64,000 nt of DNA from Streptomyces sp. Ag109_O5-10 (GTDB lineage Bacteria > Actinomycetota > Actinomycetes > Streptomycetales > Streptomycetaceae). The stretch's first letter is position 1, and the number at the start of each line of letters is the position of its first letter. Below, piece after piece: positions 42,732 through 51,620 of this stretch. Location of the stretch: NCBI RefSeq assembly GCF_900105755.1, contig NZ_FNTQ01000001.1, positions 2,356,001 through 2,420,000 of the forward strand, read 5' to 3'. The position numbers and the translations under genes are program-made. The notes beneath the pieces were generated by a model that saw only the letters and a program-made list of their open reading frames with translations, searched no databases and had not been told where the DNA came from.

Positions 42732-43619
42732 GCGGCTAACACAATGAGGTGGATCAGTCCTGGTTGCCGTGTCTGGGACGGGAGTTGGGCGTTCGGTCCG
42801 GTGTGGGGACGTCGCCGTGGATCGTGTCGGATGAGCTGTGGGACCGTGTGGAGCCGCTGCTGCCGCAGCGTGAGCGCAGGTTCCGGTATCCAGGTCGCAA
42901 GCCGTTTCCGGACCGGGCGGTGCTGTGCGGGATCTTGTACGTGCTGCACACCGGGATCCAGTGGGAGCACCTGCCCAGAGCCCTGGGCTTCGGGTCAGGC
43001 ATAACGTGCTGGCGCAGGCTGCGGGACTGGAACGATGCCGGCGTCTGGCAGCGGTTGCACGAGATCCTGCTGGCCGAACTGAACGCGGCCGCACGTCTGG
43101 ACTGGTCCCGCTGTGTGGTCGACTCCTCGCACGTCAGGGCGCTAAAAAGGGGGCAGCACACGGGCCCGTCGCCGGTCGACCGGGGACGAGCCGGCTCCAA
43201 GCATCACTTAATCACCGACGGAAACGGCACCCCGCTCGCGGTCCTGCTGACCGGTGGCAACCGCAACGACGTCACCCCGCTCCTGCCCCTGCTCGACGCG
43301 ATCCCGCCGGTCCGCGGCCGGGTCGGGCATCCTCGCCGGAAGCCGGACCCGCTGTTCGCCGATCGCGGGTATGACCACGACCTTTACCGTAACCAGGTCC
43401 GCGCCCGCGGCATCGTGCCCACGATCGCCCGCCGCGGCACCCTGCGCGGCACCGGCCTGGGCACCTACCGCTGGGTCGTGGAGAGGAGTTTTGCCTGGCT
43501 GCACGGCTTCCGTCGCCTGCGCGTCCGCTGGGAACGGCGAGCCGACATCCACGAAGCATTCCTCAAACTCGCCTGCTGCCTGATCACCCACCGACAACTC
43601 AGGGCATTGTGTGAGCCGC
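42732..43619 (+). mobile_element. IS5-family insertion sequence
   Basis: The element of about 888 bp is bounded by 15-bp imperfect inverted repeats GCGGCTaACACAATG (42732-42746) and its reverse complement GCGGCTcACACAATG (43605-43619), one mismatch. It holds one transposase gene whose reading frame runs 14 bases past the right repeat into the flank. No obvious target duplication is seen next to the repeats. The right end has entered the 3' end of the DUF2750 gene. Confidence 0.75.
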
Positions 43620-43633
43620 CGATAGCCGGTTGA
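42749..43633 (+). CDS. IS5-family transposase
   Basis: A 294-residue DDE transposase. An N-terminal DUF4096-like helix-turn-helix domain (WIVSDELWDRVEPLLPQRERRFRYPGRKPFPDRAVLCGILYVLHTGIQWEHLP) occupies about 24-78. Catalytic residues fit D-D-E: Asp in RCVVDSSHVRA near 127, Asp in DPLFADRGYDHD near 205, Glu in YRWVVERSFAWLHGFRRLR near 255. The GTG at 42749 is the chosen start; an internal GTG at residue 19 is another. The frame is undamaged, so the element may still move. The stop codon is supplied by the flanking DNA. Confidence 0.85.
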   Translation: MDQSWLPCLGRELGVRSGVGTSPWIVSDELWDRVEPLLPQRERRFRYPGRKPFPDRAVLCGILYVLHTGIQWEHLPRALGFGSGITCWRRLRDWNDAGVWQRLHEILLAELNAAARLDWSRCVVDSSHVRALKRGQHTGPSPVDRGRAGSKHHLITDGNGTPLAVLLTGGNRNDVTPLLPLLDAIPPVRGRVGHPRRKPDPLFADRGYDHDLYRNQVRARGIVPTIARRGTLRGTGLGTYRWVVERSFAWLHGFRRLRVRWERRADIHEAFLKLACCLITHRQLRALCEPPIAG

Positions 43634-43952
43634 GAACTTCGTTGGGGGTGAAGCTCCAGCCAACCAGGCGCGCCCCGCTCCAGTTGATGCCGATCATGAG
43701 TCCATCCCGGGCGGCATCGGGCAGTACGCGATCGAGCCAGGTGTCCAAGGGCATGGACTCAACCCGGAGTCCGTCCCCCCAGATCTTTGCTGCCCTCTGG
43801 GCGCGGGGTGAGGTCGACCAAAAGGGAAGACTTCGCGTGCCGTCCGCAGAGAGGTGTGTCGGGCTTCCGTTGTCATCCCGGACAAGCCAGACCACGCTGC
43901 CCTGGCGGACGTCTCGGAAGAATGCCGCCGCCTGCGAACCGCTCTGACTCAT
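43599..43952 (-). CDS. DUF2750 family protein, 3' end altered by the IS element
   Basis: A 117-residue protein: AAAFFRDVRQGSVVWLVRDDNG, then LPFWSTSPRAQRAAKIWGDGLRVESMPLDTWLDRVLPDAARDGLMIGINWSGARLVGW, the DUF2750 order (a small domain of unknown function). The last six residues (AAHTMP or so) come from the inverted repeat of the neighbouring IS element, so the native end was cut or replaced. The ATG at 43952 or GTG at 43958 may start it. It stands between the IS element and the NTPase operon on the accessory island. Confidence 0.75.
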   Translation of the reverse strand: MSQSGSQAAAFFRDVRQGSVVWLVRDDNGSPTHLSADGTRSLPFWSTSPRAQRAAKIWGDGLRVESMPLDTWLDRVLPDAARDGLMIGINWSGARLVGWSFTPNEVLNRLSAAHTMP

Positions 43953-44069
43953 GGCCACCGAGCCTACCGTTCTCCAACACTCATTACGTTAGGGGTTGTA
44001 AGCGGGGAAGGCATAAACGCAGGTCAGGGTTAGTTCCCGGTGTTCTGAGCGCCCCTGCGGGCACCTAGA

Positions 44070-44226
44070 GTGTCATACGAGCGTCACGGCCACGGTGGTG
44101 GAGCCCATCGCAGCAGAAACCGGTGGCGTTCCAGGACCCTCACCATCGCCGCCGCCACCATCACGGTCGGTGCGCTGTCCGTTTCGGCGACCGTGGCCCA
44201 CCCCGTGGCGTTGTCGACGCGTGCAG
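44070..44226 (+). pseudogene. signal-peptide fragment of a lost secreted protein
   Basis: From the GTG at 44070 about 52 residues read as a signal peptide: a basic, His/Arg-rich front (ERHGHGGGAHRSRNRWRSR), then a hydrophobic core (TLTIAAATITVGALSVSATVA) and an Ala-rich cleavage region. Beyond 44227 the frame lies antisense to the 311-residue gene and has no sense. It is probably the front of an exported protein cut off where the island begins. A shift to the neighbouring frame is also possible. Confidence 0.4.
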
Positions 44227-45162
44227 CTACTGACGTACAGCGACCCACTGCACGGAAAGGCGCTGCAGAAGCTGCTCGGCCGAGTCGTCAGGGTGGAACT
44301 CCCGGAGGACCTGTACGAGACGAAGGGCGCTGGCCACCTGGGGACCAGGGGAAATGCCGAGCGCCTCCATGACGTCCGAGGCGGAGACGATCAGAGCTCC
44401 GGTCGTATCAGCAAGAAGTGCCCACTCGGCGCGCAGGCGGATCTCACGGTCGAAGTCGGCATCGTGTGCCAGCTTCTCGAGTGCCTTCGCCCACCGCACC
44501 CGGTACCTAGCATGGATGCTGTTCAGCTTCTGATCATTGAACCGCTGAAGCCCCAGGTCTCCCGCGGCCTCCTGAAGGCTTTGCCTGTAGCGCGGATAGT
44601 CCTGACGCTCCAAAGCGGCACGCCACTGCAACACCAGCGTGGACTTCTCCGGACTACGCTCGACGGACTTGGCTATGGCCAGCATGAAGTGGGCGTACGC
44701 CTCGTTCTGTTCGAGCAGCTTGGCCAAGCAGTGCTGCCATTCAACGGTGGACTGGGGCACAACGGACCCGCAGGCCCGCTCGAACCACTCGTTGCAAATG
44801 CGCTCGGTATCCTCGCCCTCGGACACCGAAGCGTCCATGTGATGGACCAGGAACGCGCGCAGCCGGCGCATCGTGTCCGCAAAGTCCTTCTCGGGCGGCG
44901 TGTGTCCCAGGGCCGCGGCCTGTTCGTAGAGCCACCTGCTGGACGCCGCCCATGCCTCCGAGTACCACGCCCGCATCCATATCGTGGCGAAGAAGAAAGC
45001 GGTCTGCGGGTGGGTGAAGTCGGGTGGAGGCAGACTGACGTCCGTGCCAGCTGAGCGCCTCAACAGGTGGCGGGCGAGCCGGTCGAGATTGCGATGGACG
45101 CCGGTGATGCGATTCCAGGCGGCCGCGGGCGCGACCGGCGGGGTGGACTGCGTCGTTGTCAC
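44227..45162 (-). CDS. partner protein of the NTPase operon, unknown family
   Basis: A 311-residue, soluble, mostly helical protein with no recognised domain. Segments: AAWNRITGVHRNLDRLARHLLRR (15-37), PQTAFFFATIWMRAWYSEAWAASSRWLYEQAAALG (52-86), DTMRRLRAFLVHHMDASV (95-112), WQHCLAKLLEQNEAYAHFMLAIAKSVERS (142-170). Its ATG overlaps the stop of the 1,180-residue NTPase by 4 bp, so it is made with it in close ratio. The composition is less GC-rich than the core genes. A role as effector, adaptor or immunity partner of the NTPase is inferred from coupling only. Confidence 0.75.
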   Translation of the reverse strand: MTTTQSTPPVAPAAAWNRITGVHRNLDRLARHLLRRSAGTDVSLPPPDFTHPQTAFFFATIWMRAWYSEAWAASSRWLYEQAAALGHTPPEKDFADTMRRLRAFLVHHMDASVSEGEDTERICNEWFERACGSVVPQSTVEWQHCLAKLLEQNEAYAHFMLAIAKSVERSPEKSTLVLQWRAALERQDYPRYRQSLQEAAGDLGLQRFNDQKLNSIHARYRVRWAKALEKLAHDADFDREIRLRAEWALLADTTGALIVSASDVMEALGISPGPQVASALRLVQVLREFHPDDSAEQLLQRLSVQWVAVRQ

Positions 45163-48100
45163 CGTGCACCTCGCACTTTGCTCTGCCGATGGGCGGCAGG
45201 ACCCAGAAGCGTGGGCCCACGACGCTCTCCAGGTTCCCGCGGAGGCTCCAGCCGCGGTCCGATCATGTTGAACGAGATGTAGGCATCAAGAGTCCTGCCT
45301 TCGACGGCCTGATCGGGTCCGAAGCCGGACGGGTCAAAGGGGAGCTCCCGCTGGTACCCCTCTACCCAACAGCGACCGCCTTGGAAGTTCGCATCGACCC
45401 GGAGGACTCTGGCCCTGAAGACTCGGGGAGCACCGTCTTCCCAGCTCGACACGTAGACATTGATCACGCGGCGGCGATCCCTCTGCTCCAGTGAGAGCCG
45501 GTCCAGGTCCCGGAACGCCTCCATCGCCCGGTCGATGCTGCCCAGGTGGAAGAGCGCCAGCGCGCGCATGAAGTGGACCCTGAGCGAGGGCATCGCGTCG
45601 TAGGCTGACGCAAGTTCCGTGAGTTCGAGGCATTCCTGCCAGGCAGCCTGATCCAGCGGCAGGGTCTGTCGCTCACCCGAGAGGAAGCGCTCACCGGTTC
45701 GCGCGAACCACAGCAGGTCGACGGCAAGGCGCACGCAGCGTTCGTCTTGGAGCCGGAGGGGATTCCGCCTGAGATGCTCCAGAGCCCGCTGCACTCCCTC
45801 CTGGTTGGGTTCATTGTTGATGAAGCCACTGACTTTCAGGGCATAGAAGAAGGCGGCCAGCGGCTCGTCGTACGCCTCGAGCTTTTTCAACTGCTGTCCT
45901 GCCAGGAAATGGTCGCTCGCCAGCGAGGCGATATCCACGAACTTGCTGTGGTATAGGCCGGCCTGTCCGGGCTCTAGAGTCTCCGGGTCGATCACTGTCA
46001 GGGCGCTCAGGCAGTCACCGACCAGCGTGGCTGCAGTCTCGTCGGACAGCGCTCCCGCTTTGAACGTGTCCCGGGTAGCCCAGCAGAGCACATCCACCGG
46101 GTAATAATTGGTCGCCTCACACTCCAGAGCCGACTGGACGCTTCGTTTGAGCTCCCGGAGTTCGCCCGAGATGTACTCCTCGCTGGGCAACGTCTGAGGG
46201 ATGCCGCCGCCGGGTCCGGAGTGGAGCAGTTCGTACAGTTGGGAGCCGCGGACGCTGGCCTGCTCGACGTAAAGATTCAGGCGGATGTCCCGCCGGTGAC
46301 CCAGGTCTTCCGCTTCCCGCAGTGCCTCGTCCACCGCCTCCTGCGCTGCCTCCAAGGCACGGCGCCGCAGGTCGACGTCCGGTCCCTGTCGGCGCTGGTC
46401 CCACACCGCCCACTCACGCCGCATGTTCACTTCTTTATGGGTGAGCCGAGCGTGAATCACAGGGTTGGTCACCAGCATTCTCAGCTTGGCGATGGAGTCA
46501 GCAATCAGCAGGTAATGGGCCCCGTACTTCCGCTGCTCCCGGTTCTTCTGCGGACCGATCGCGGTGAGGAGAGCCATGACGAACTCGATCTCCGGGCCGC
46601 CATTACGGGCTCGGGAATCAGGCCGGACCAGCTCGATCACTTCGGAAATCTGAGCCGCCTCCCGCTCCTCCCCCCATCTTCGGGCGCCGGTCAGCAGGGT
46701 TGCCTCCAACTGGTTGCGCCCTCCGAGTGTGTAATTACCCTGTTCGTCCTCGTCCCAGCGGATTATGTCTATGCCACTCAGCAGGTCCGGAAGATTCCGG
46801 ACGCCGTCGCGGCCGATGGTGCGCAGGGCAAGTTCAAGTGGCGTGCGCAGACCGTGGCTGTGAATCAGCAGGATCAAGCTGAGGAGGCGCTCGTATGGGT
46901 CGTCCTGCCAGGCGGCCGCCCCCTCTTCCGAGGTGCGCGGGAGTGCTTCCAGGCCATGCAGCAGGCCGGCCTCCTCCAGGGCCGCCGCCATGATCGTGGA
47001 CGGCTCGTAGTTGACCCGCGTACGTGCGGCATGGCCCAGGCGCTCCTCGGAACGCCTCAGCTCGAGCACCAAGCCGCGGGACAGAGGAGCGTGCGCGTCG
47101 GGCAGTAGACGGTACAGAGCCGACAGGAACGACCGATCGCGAGCCACGATCGCCTCGTCCGCGCCCTTGAGGACGATGCCAAAGTCCGCCAGGTAGCGGG
47201 TGAAGCGCTCAAGCTCTTTTCCGGCGATGGTGGCCGGTGCCTCAACGAAATCCTTATCTCGCCGGTACCGGGAGGCCGTCCTCACCTGCTTGTCAGCACG
47301 CCCGCGCTTTCTGCCGCCGCCGTCGCCGAATTGGTCCGCGTCCCAGTAGCAACTGCCAACCATGACCACTTTACGGCCCCGGCTACGCAGATAGTCGAAG
47401 AGTCGTTGGTACTCCTCAGGCTCCAGCATGCCGTCCCACACGATCAGAGTGTTGGCCCCTGACTGTTCCTCCGCCCACAGGCAGAAGTCGTCGAGTGCCT
47501 GAAACTCCGGGCGCGTCGACTTGCGCGGGATATGGAGGACGACTCGCCTCCCCGTCCGGGCGATCTGGAAGGCCAGTCGAGCCAGAGCGACACTCTTCCC
47601 CGTCCCCGACTGACCGACGACCAGAAGCGGCCCCTGTCGTTCCGGGGATGCCGCTGCATCTTCGACCAAGTCCGTCAAGATCTTCTCGAAGTTGCGCTGG
47701 AAGGGGAGTCCGCGGGCGTGCGCCCACCAGGTCGGCGAGCCGTCGCTCGCACCGAGAAACTCGCGGAACTTCTGGAAGCGCCGATGCTTGGACTCAGCAG
47801 GCGGATCGTCCAGGAGGTCCACGTCCACCGGGCGGGCGTGCGGCAGAATCCGCTGCCAGCGACTCCGGTCGATGGGCAGGCGTCGGTCGCCGACGCGTAC
47901 CGCGTGGGTTGAGGTTGTGGTCGGGCCGCCGTCGCTCAAACGACCAGTGCTGCGTGCCTCCTCCACCAGGGAGGCGAATGTCTCCCGATGCGGGACAAGC
48001 ACCTTGAGATTGATCGCTTCACGTATGAACTCGTCCGCGAGGATTTCGTCGGTCGTGGAGAACAGGTGCACCTGGTTCGCAACCGCGTCGCAGATCTGGC

Positions 48101-48701
48101 TGTAGAGCGTCTCGGGGTCGAGCCAGTCGTTGAGAGACCACCCCTCCACCACCAGCAAACCCCGCGGGGTCAGTCCGTCCGTAACGATCCGCGACAGAGC
48201 CTCGGCTGCCAACGCTCTGCGTCGCGACAACTCCATTTTTGTCGCGGGCGGTCTTTCGTCGACCGGCTGATCAACGCCTCCGAAGAGCATGAGCGCCTGG
48301 ACGTCGGCCATGTCACGCGACAGGCGCGTCCGGTCGCGCTGGGGCACAGTCTCCTGGACCGTCCGCCAGTCCTGTTTGAGACCCAGCCGCCACGAGGGAT
48401 CGACAGCCGAGGAGAGCACGCCGTTCCATGGGAATTCCAGCGTGGTCTTCAATGACGGCGGCAGTACCAGTGCACGTCCAGCATCACTGAGCGCCTCGGC
48501 AGCTGCCTCACGACTGTCCGGAGCGGCGCCGAGGATTGCCTGATAGGCGGTCTCAGGCAAGTTGTCCATACCCAGTGACCTGGCTATAGGTCCTACCAGC
48601 GGGTCGTGCCCCGTCTCGATAGATAGATAGCTCTGCCCCAGGAACAAGAAGGACGGACCCCGGTCCAGCCGCTCGAACAGCGCCTGCTTCCCTACCGACA
48701 T
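45159..48701 (-). CDS. large P-loop (STAND-like) NTPase with possible SIR2-like front, candidate defence protein
   Basis: 1,180 residues. Residues 1-220 have the outline of a SIR2-like fold: SFLFLGQ near 17, FPWNGVLSSAVDP near 89 (where SIR2-like defence proteins have W-x-x-V-x-T/S-x-x-x-D) and GLLVVEGWSLNDWL near 181. This is a weak, by-eye match. The P-loop VVGQSGTGKSVALARLAF has its Lys at 369; the Walker B-like TLIVWDGM lies near 420 and VVMVGSCYWD near 447. Residues 500-1100 are helical and repeat-like (TPR-type pattern), ending in a strand-rich region. GGAG stands 6 bases before the ATG. This sensor-repeat, NTPase and N-terminal-effector layout, with lower GC and island context, suggests an antiphage system. 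The function is not proven. Confidence 0.65.
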   Translation of the reverse strand: MSVGKQALFERLDRGPSFLFLGQSYLSIETGHDPLVGPIARSLGMDNLPETAYQAILGAAPDSREAAAEALSDAGRALVLPPSLKTTLEFPWNGVLSSAVDPSWRLGLKQDWRTVQETVPQRDRTRLSRDMADVQALMLFGGVDQPVDERPPATKMELSRRRALAAEALSRIVTDGLTPRGLLVVEGWSLNDWLDPETLYSQICDAVANQVHLFSTTDEILADEFIREAINLKVLVPHRETFASLVEEARSTGRLSDGGPTTTSTHAVRVGDRRLPIDRSRWQRILPHARPVDVDLLDDPPAESKHRRFQKFREFLGASDGSPTWWAHARGLPFQRNFEKILTDLVEDAAASPERQGPLLVVGQSGTGKSVALARLAFQIARTGRRVVLHIPRKSTRPEFQALDDFCLWAEEQSGANTLIVWDGMLEPEEYQRLFDYLRSRGRKVVMVGSCYWDADQFGDGGGRKRGRADKQVRTASRYRRDKDFVEAPATIAGKELERFTRYLADFGIVLKGADEAIVARDRSFLSALYRLLPDAHAPLSRGLVLELRRSEERLGHAARTRVNYEPSTIMAAALEEAGLLHGLEALPRTSEEGAAAWQDDPYERLLSLILLIHSHGLRTPLELALRTIGRDGVRNLPDLLSGIDIIRWDEDEQGNYTLGGRNQLEATLLTGARRWGEEREAAQISEVIELVRPDSRARNGGPEIEFVMALLTAIGPQKNREQRKYGAHYLLIADSIAKLRMLVTNPVIHARLTHKEVNMRREWAVWDQRRQGPDVDLRRRALEAAQEAVDEALREAEDLGHRRDIRLNLYVEQASVRGSQLYELLHSGPGGGIPQTLPSEEYISGELRELKRSVQSALECEATNYYPVDVLCWATRDTFKAGALSDETAATLVGDCLSALTVIDPETLEPGQAGLYHSKFVDIASLASDHFLAGQQLKKLEAYDEPLAAFFYALKVSGFINNEPNQEGVQRALEHLRRNPLRLQDERCVRLAVDLLWFARTGERFLSGERQTLPLDQAAWQECLELTELASAYDAMPSLRVHFMRALALFHLGSIDRAMEAFRDLDRLSLEQRDRRRVINVYVSSWEDGAPRVFRARVLRVDANFQGGRCWVEGYQRELPFDPSGFGPDQAVEGRTLDAYISFNMIGPRLEPPREPGERRGPTLLGPAAHRQSKVRGAR

Positions 48702-48819
48702 GTCGTCTCCAGGTGACTAACCCCCAGTCGCCCCTCCATAGACGACGGACCGTCAATTTTGCACTGAAGCAGCAGTTTTCGCACCAGTGTTGCTGATCCG
48801 CCAACTCCGGCGTTGCCAT
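48702..48819. other. promoter region of the NTPase operon
   Basis: 118 bases between the NTPase start and a dehydrogenase remnant on the other strand. It is AT-richer than the rest. No consensus promoter was pinned down. Confidence 0.35.
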
Positions 48820-49285
48820 ACGCCCCCACAGGGTGACGCGGACGACATCGTCGCCCGGGGCGACCGGCTACACATGAAGGACGACCCCGCCCGCGGAGAT
48901 GCATGCCGGCAGCTCCTCACCCGCAATGACCTGGACGCCCGAACGCTCAGCTCCTACACCGAGCCGGTCTCGGTATTGCATGTACGCCTACGACGCGGTG
49001 GTCGCCGAGGTCGCGGTCGACGCCTGCCGCGGCATGGTCCGGGTGCGACGCGTGCTGGGCATCTTCGACGCGGGGCGCATCATCAGCCCAAAGCTCGCCG
49101 AGAGCCAGGCCATCGGTGCCGCGGACGGCGGAATCGGCGCAGCCCAGCTCGAACACACCGTCACCGACCACCGCGACGGCCGCATCGTCAACGCGAACCT
49201 CGCCGACTACCTCGTCCCCGTCAATGGCGACGCACGCGACCTGAAGGCCACCTACCTCGACGGAAGCGCAGGTCAGAGGCGCTAA
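48820..49285 (+). pseudogene. xanthine-dehydrogenase-family molybdopterin subunit, C-terminal remnant
   Basis: The first frame reads HMKDDPARGDACRQLLTRNDL; near 48970 it shifts to YAYDAVVAEVAVDACRGMVRVRRVLGIFDAGRIISPKLAESQAIGAADGGIGAAQLEHTV, then NANLADYLVPVNGD and a stop at 49283-49285. These are the last about 140 residues of the large Mo-binding subunit of XDH/aldehyde oxidoreductases. The usual G-G-I-x-x-G-I-G stretch reads GAADGGIGAA. One frameshift and the loss of the front two thirds make it dead. Its stop overlaps repeat C. Confidence 0.7.
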
Positions 49286-49344
49286 TGAGCAAGCTCCAAA
49301 ATCGCCACGCACTCCAGGTGCGACGTCATCGGGAAGGCGTGCAG
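49282..49344 (-). repeat. third copy of a methyltransferase-like 3' end (repeat C)
   Basis: On the minus strand it reads LHAFPMTSHLECVAILELAH and a TAG stop, aligning with the ends of the live methyltransferase (DLFPMTHHVECVAILEPAEKRS) and repeat A. It is more diverged and ends in another tail, so it derives from a different homologue. It lies inside the island, 0.86 kb from the live gene, and suggests successive integrations at the same 3' end. Confidence 0.6.
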
Positions 49345-50193
49345 TTTGCGCCCCGGGGAAACATGCAGGTCAGGTTTCGTTTCGAGGACGGAATCCGGCC
49401 CCTTGAGAGTGCGTCACCGTTGCGGCCGCGCTTCAGACGGACACGGATCCCGATCCATGCCGTGACCACAGGCTACGCCGCAAGCCGTTGCCGCTGGCAC
49501 TGTGCGAGTTGCCGCCGCCCCCGCGGGACGCCAAGGAATCGAGAGACCAGCACCGGAAGCCCCTTTGGACCCGCCATCGCTCACCCTTGGCTCAATCGCC
49601 CCCTCGGCCACTCTCGGTTTGCGCGGCACGCGGGCAACCGGCACCCGAAGCTCCCAAGCATTCACTTCACTACTGCCAAGGCCGGCGTCGGACCGCCGCC
49701 TTCGACTCCTTCGAAGACCGGGACGATCAGCTGGGATTCCAGTGGAGTCCGTGCGCCCAAGACCCGGGAGGTGCTGGATCTCGTACAGGGTGACACCCCA
49801 AGCTCCCGGGAGCATTTCCCCTAGTGCGCGCCCGAAAGCCCCTCGGAGTTTCCCGTGATCTCCGAGACGATCAGGTCCTACGCGCGATCGATCATGGCGT
49901 CGAACCCGTTTCCGCGTCAGTCGAAGCGTGTAGCGAGCGGCCTGGGCCGGAGGCAGTTTCTCCGCCCCGGGCCGCTTGCCTCGCAGCACCGCCGGTGCAG
50001 AACTCGTAGGCACCTGACGATATATCAGCCCATGCGTCCTTCATGCGTCACTCAGCAACAATGAACGATGCCCGGCTCCCACCGCGCACCCGCCACCTCA
50101 GTCGAAAGCACAGGTCACGGGACGCCGTGCGGTTTCATCTGCTCCCACATCCCGAACAGGTCGAGCCGACGAAAGAAATCAGAAAACTGCAGG
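49345..50193. other. about 850 bases without a supported gene
   Basis: Between repeat C and the live methyltransferase gene. Frames of 100-200 codons exist on both strands but lack family signals, starts with ribosome sites or codon regularity. No integrase was found here. It is probably decayed island sequence. Confidence 0.45.
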
Positions 50194-51522
50194 TCAAGAA
50201 CGTTTCTCAGCGGGTTCCAGGATCGCAACGCACTCCACATGATGCGTCATCGGAAACAGATCGAACGCCCGCAGCGTCCGTACCCGGTACCCCCCGTCCC
50301 GGAAGTACGCCAGGTCGCGGGCGAGGGCCGCCGGGTCGCAGGCGACGTAGGCGATGCGGCGGGCGCCGAGGGAGGAGAGGTGGGCCACCGTCTGGCGGCC
50401 CGCGCCCGCGCGGGGCGGGTCGAGGACGATGAGGTCGACCTCGGTGATGCCGGTGCGCGGGAGGACCGACTCGACCTTGCCCTGCTCGACCCGGACCTGG
50501 GGGAAGTCGGCCAGGTTGTGACGTGCGTCCTCCACCGCACGCTTGCCGGACTCGATGCCGAGGACCGCGCCCTTCTCGCCGAGGCGGTCGGCGAGGGCGC
50601 CGGCGAAGAGGCCGACGCCGCAGTAGAGGTCGAGCGCCATCTCGCCCTTGCGCGGGAGGAGGCCCTGCATGACGGCGGTGACCAGGGTGTCCGCCGCCTT
50701 CGGGTGGACCTGCCAGAAGCCGCCGCTGCCGACCCGGTGGGTGCGGCCGTCGGCGCGTTCACGGACGAAGGCGCGGCCGTGGACGCGGTGGATCCCACCG
50801 TCGTGTTCGTCGACCCGCAAGACCGAGACGGGCTTGTCGAGCTCGACCAGGGGAAGGCGGGCGCCGGGGCGCGGCTCCAGGATGACCATGCGGTCCTGGG
50901 AGCCGGTCGCGGCGATCGCGTCGACCGAGACCATGCCCGACCAGTCCCGCTCCTCGATGCCCAGCTCTCTGACGCCCGGCGCAGCGATCATGCAGTGCTC
51001 GATCGGCTCCACCTCGTGCGAGCGGTGCCGGCGCAGTCCGGCGTTGCCGTCGGCGTCGACGGCGTACTGCACCCGGGTCCGCCACTGCGGCACCTCGCCG
51101 GCCGGCAGCTTGTCGCCCTCGGCCGGCATCACCGTGCCGTCCCAGCCGGCCTCCTCGGGAGTGAGGCCCGCGAGCCGCTGGAGCTGCTCGGCGATCACCT
51201 CGCCCTTGAGGCGGCGCTGGGCGCCCGGCTTGGCGTGCTGCCAGTCACAGCCGCCGCAGCGGCCGGGGCCGGCGTAGGGGCAGGGGGCCGGCACGCGGTC
51301 CTTGGACGCGTCCAGGATGTCCACCGCGTCGGCGCGCAGGAAGCGGGCACCTTCCTCGCCCTCGGTCACCCGGGCCACGACCCGCTCGCCGGGCAGCGCG
51401 TGCCGGACGAACAGCACCTGGCCCTCGGCGGTCCTGGCGATGCAGTGGCCGCCGTGCGCGACCGGGCCGACCTCGACCTCGTACTCAGTCCCCACCAGCG
51501 ATTTCTTCGGTTCTGCCTGCAT
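50194..51522 (-). CDS. class I SAM-dependent RNA methyltransferase, TrmA/RlmD (uracil-C5) family
   Basis: A 442-residue enzyme that methylates C5 of a uridine in tRNA or rRNA. It has an N-terminal TRAM domain (GTEYEVEVGPVAHGGHCIART...) at about 8-70. The cysteines CPYAGPGRCGGCDW near residue 81 match the Fe-S ligands of RumA-type enzymes. The methyltransferase domain has SGGFWQVHP, LDLYCGVGLFAGALA, IVLDPPRAGAG and the nucleophile segment YVACDPAALARDLAYF. The last residues are MTHHVECVAILEPAEKRS. That 3' end (50209-50262) is repeated at 42669-42722 and, more weakly, at 49282-49344, so the gene end looks like an integration target. The ATG at 51522 is the family-like start. Confidence 0.9.
   Translation of the reverse strand: MQAEPKKSLVGTEYEVEVGPVAHGGHCIARTAEGQVLFVRHALPGERVVARVTEGEEGARFLRADAVDILDASKDRVPAPCPYAGPGRCGGCDWQHAKPGAQRRLKGEVIAEQLQRLAGLTPEEAGWDGTVMPAEGDKLPAGEVPQWRTRVQYAVDADGNAGLRRHRSHEVEPIEHCMIAAPGVRELGIEERDWSGMVSVDAIAATGSQDRMVILEPRPGARLPLVELDKPVSVLRVDEHDGGIHRVHGRAFVRERADGRTHRVGSGGFWQVHPKAADTLVTAVMQGLLPRKGEMALDLYCGVGLFAGALADRLGEKGAVLGIESGKRAVEDARHNLADFPQVRVEQGKVESVLPRTGITEVDLIVLDPPRAGAGRQTVAHLSSLGARRIAYVACDPAALARDLAYFRDGGYRVRTLRAFDLFPMTHHVECVAILEPAEKRS
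50209..50262 (-). repeat. 3' end of the methyltransferase gene shared with repeats A and C (attR-like)
   Basis: These 54 bases carry codons for DLFPMTHHVECVAILEPA and match 42669-42722. Of them 50228-50258 (31 bases) are identical to 42688-42718. As the live gene still ends correctly, an insertion here would have kept the gene intact, as integrases with 3'-end targets do. Confidence 0.65.
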
Positions 51523-51620
51523 GGCGGGGTGACTCCAGATCAAGGGGGAGGGAAACGACCCGGGCGGGGGCCGACGACAGCCCACCAGTCTACGGGGTCG
51601 CCGGCACTCCCTGGCCCCGC

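Noticed and set aside
45159..48701. Classical NB-ARC or NACHT ATPase
   Set aside because: Only Walker A and a loose Walker B are clear; the GxP and NACHT-specific motifs (such as the small-residue D-G/A/S-D/E-E pattern) were not seen, so only a general STAND-like label is used.
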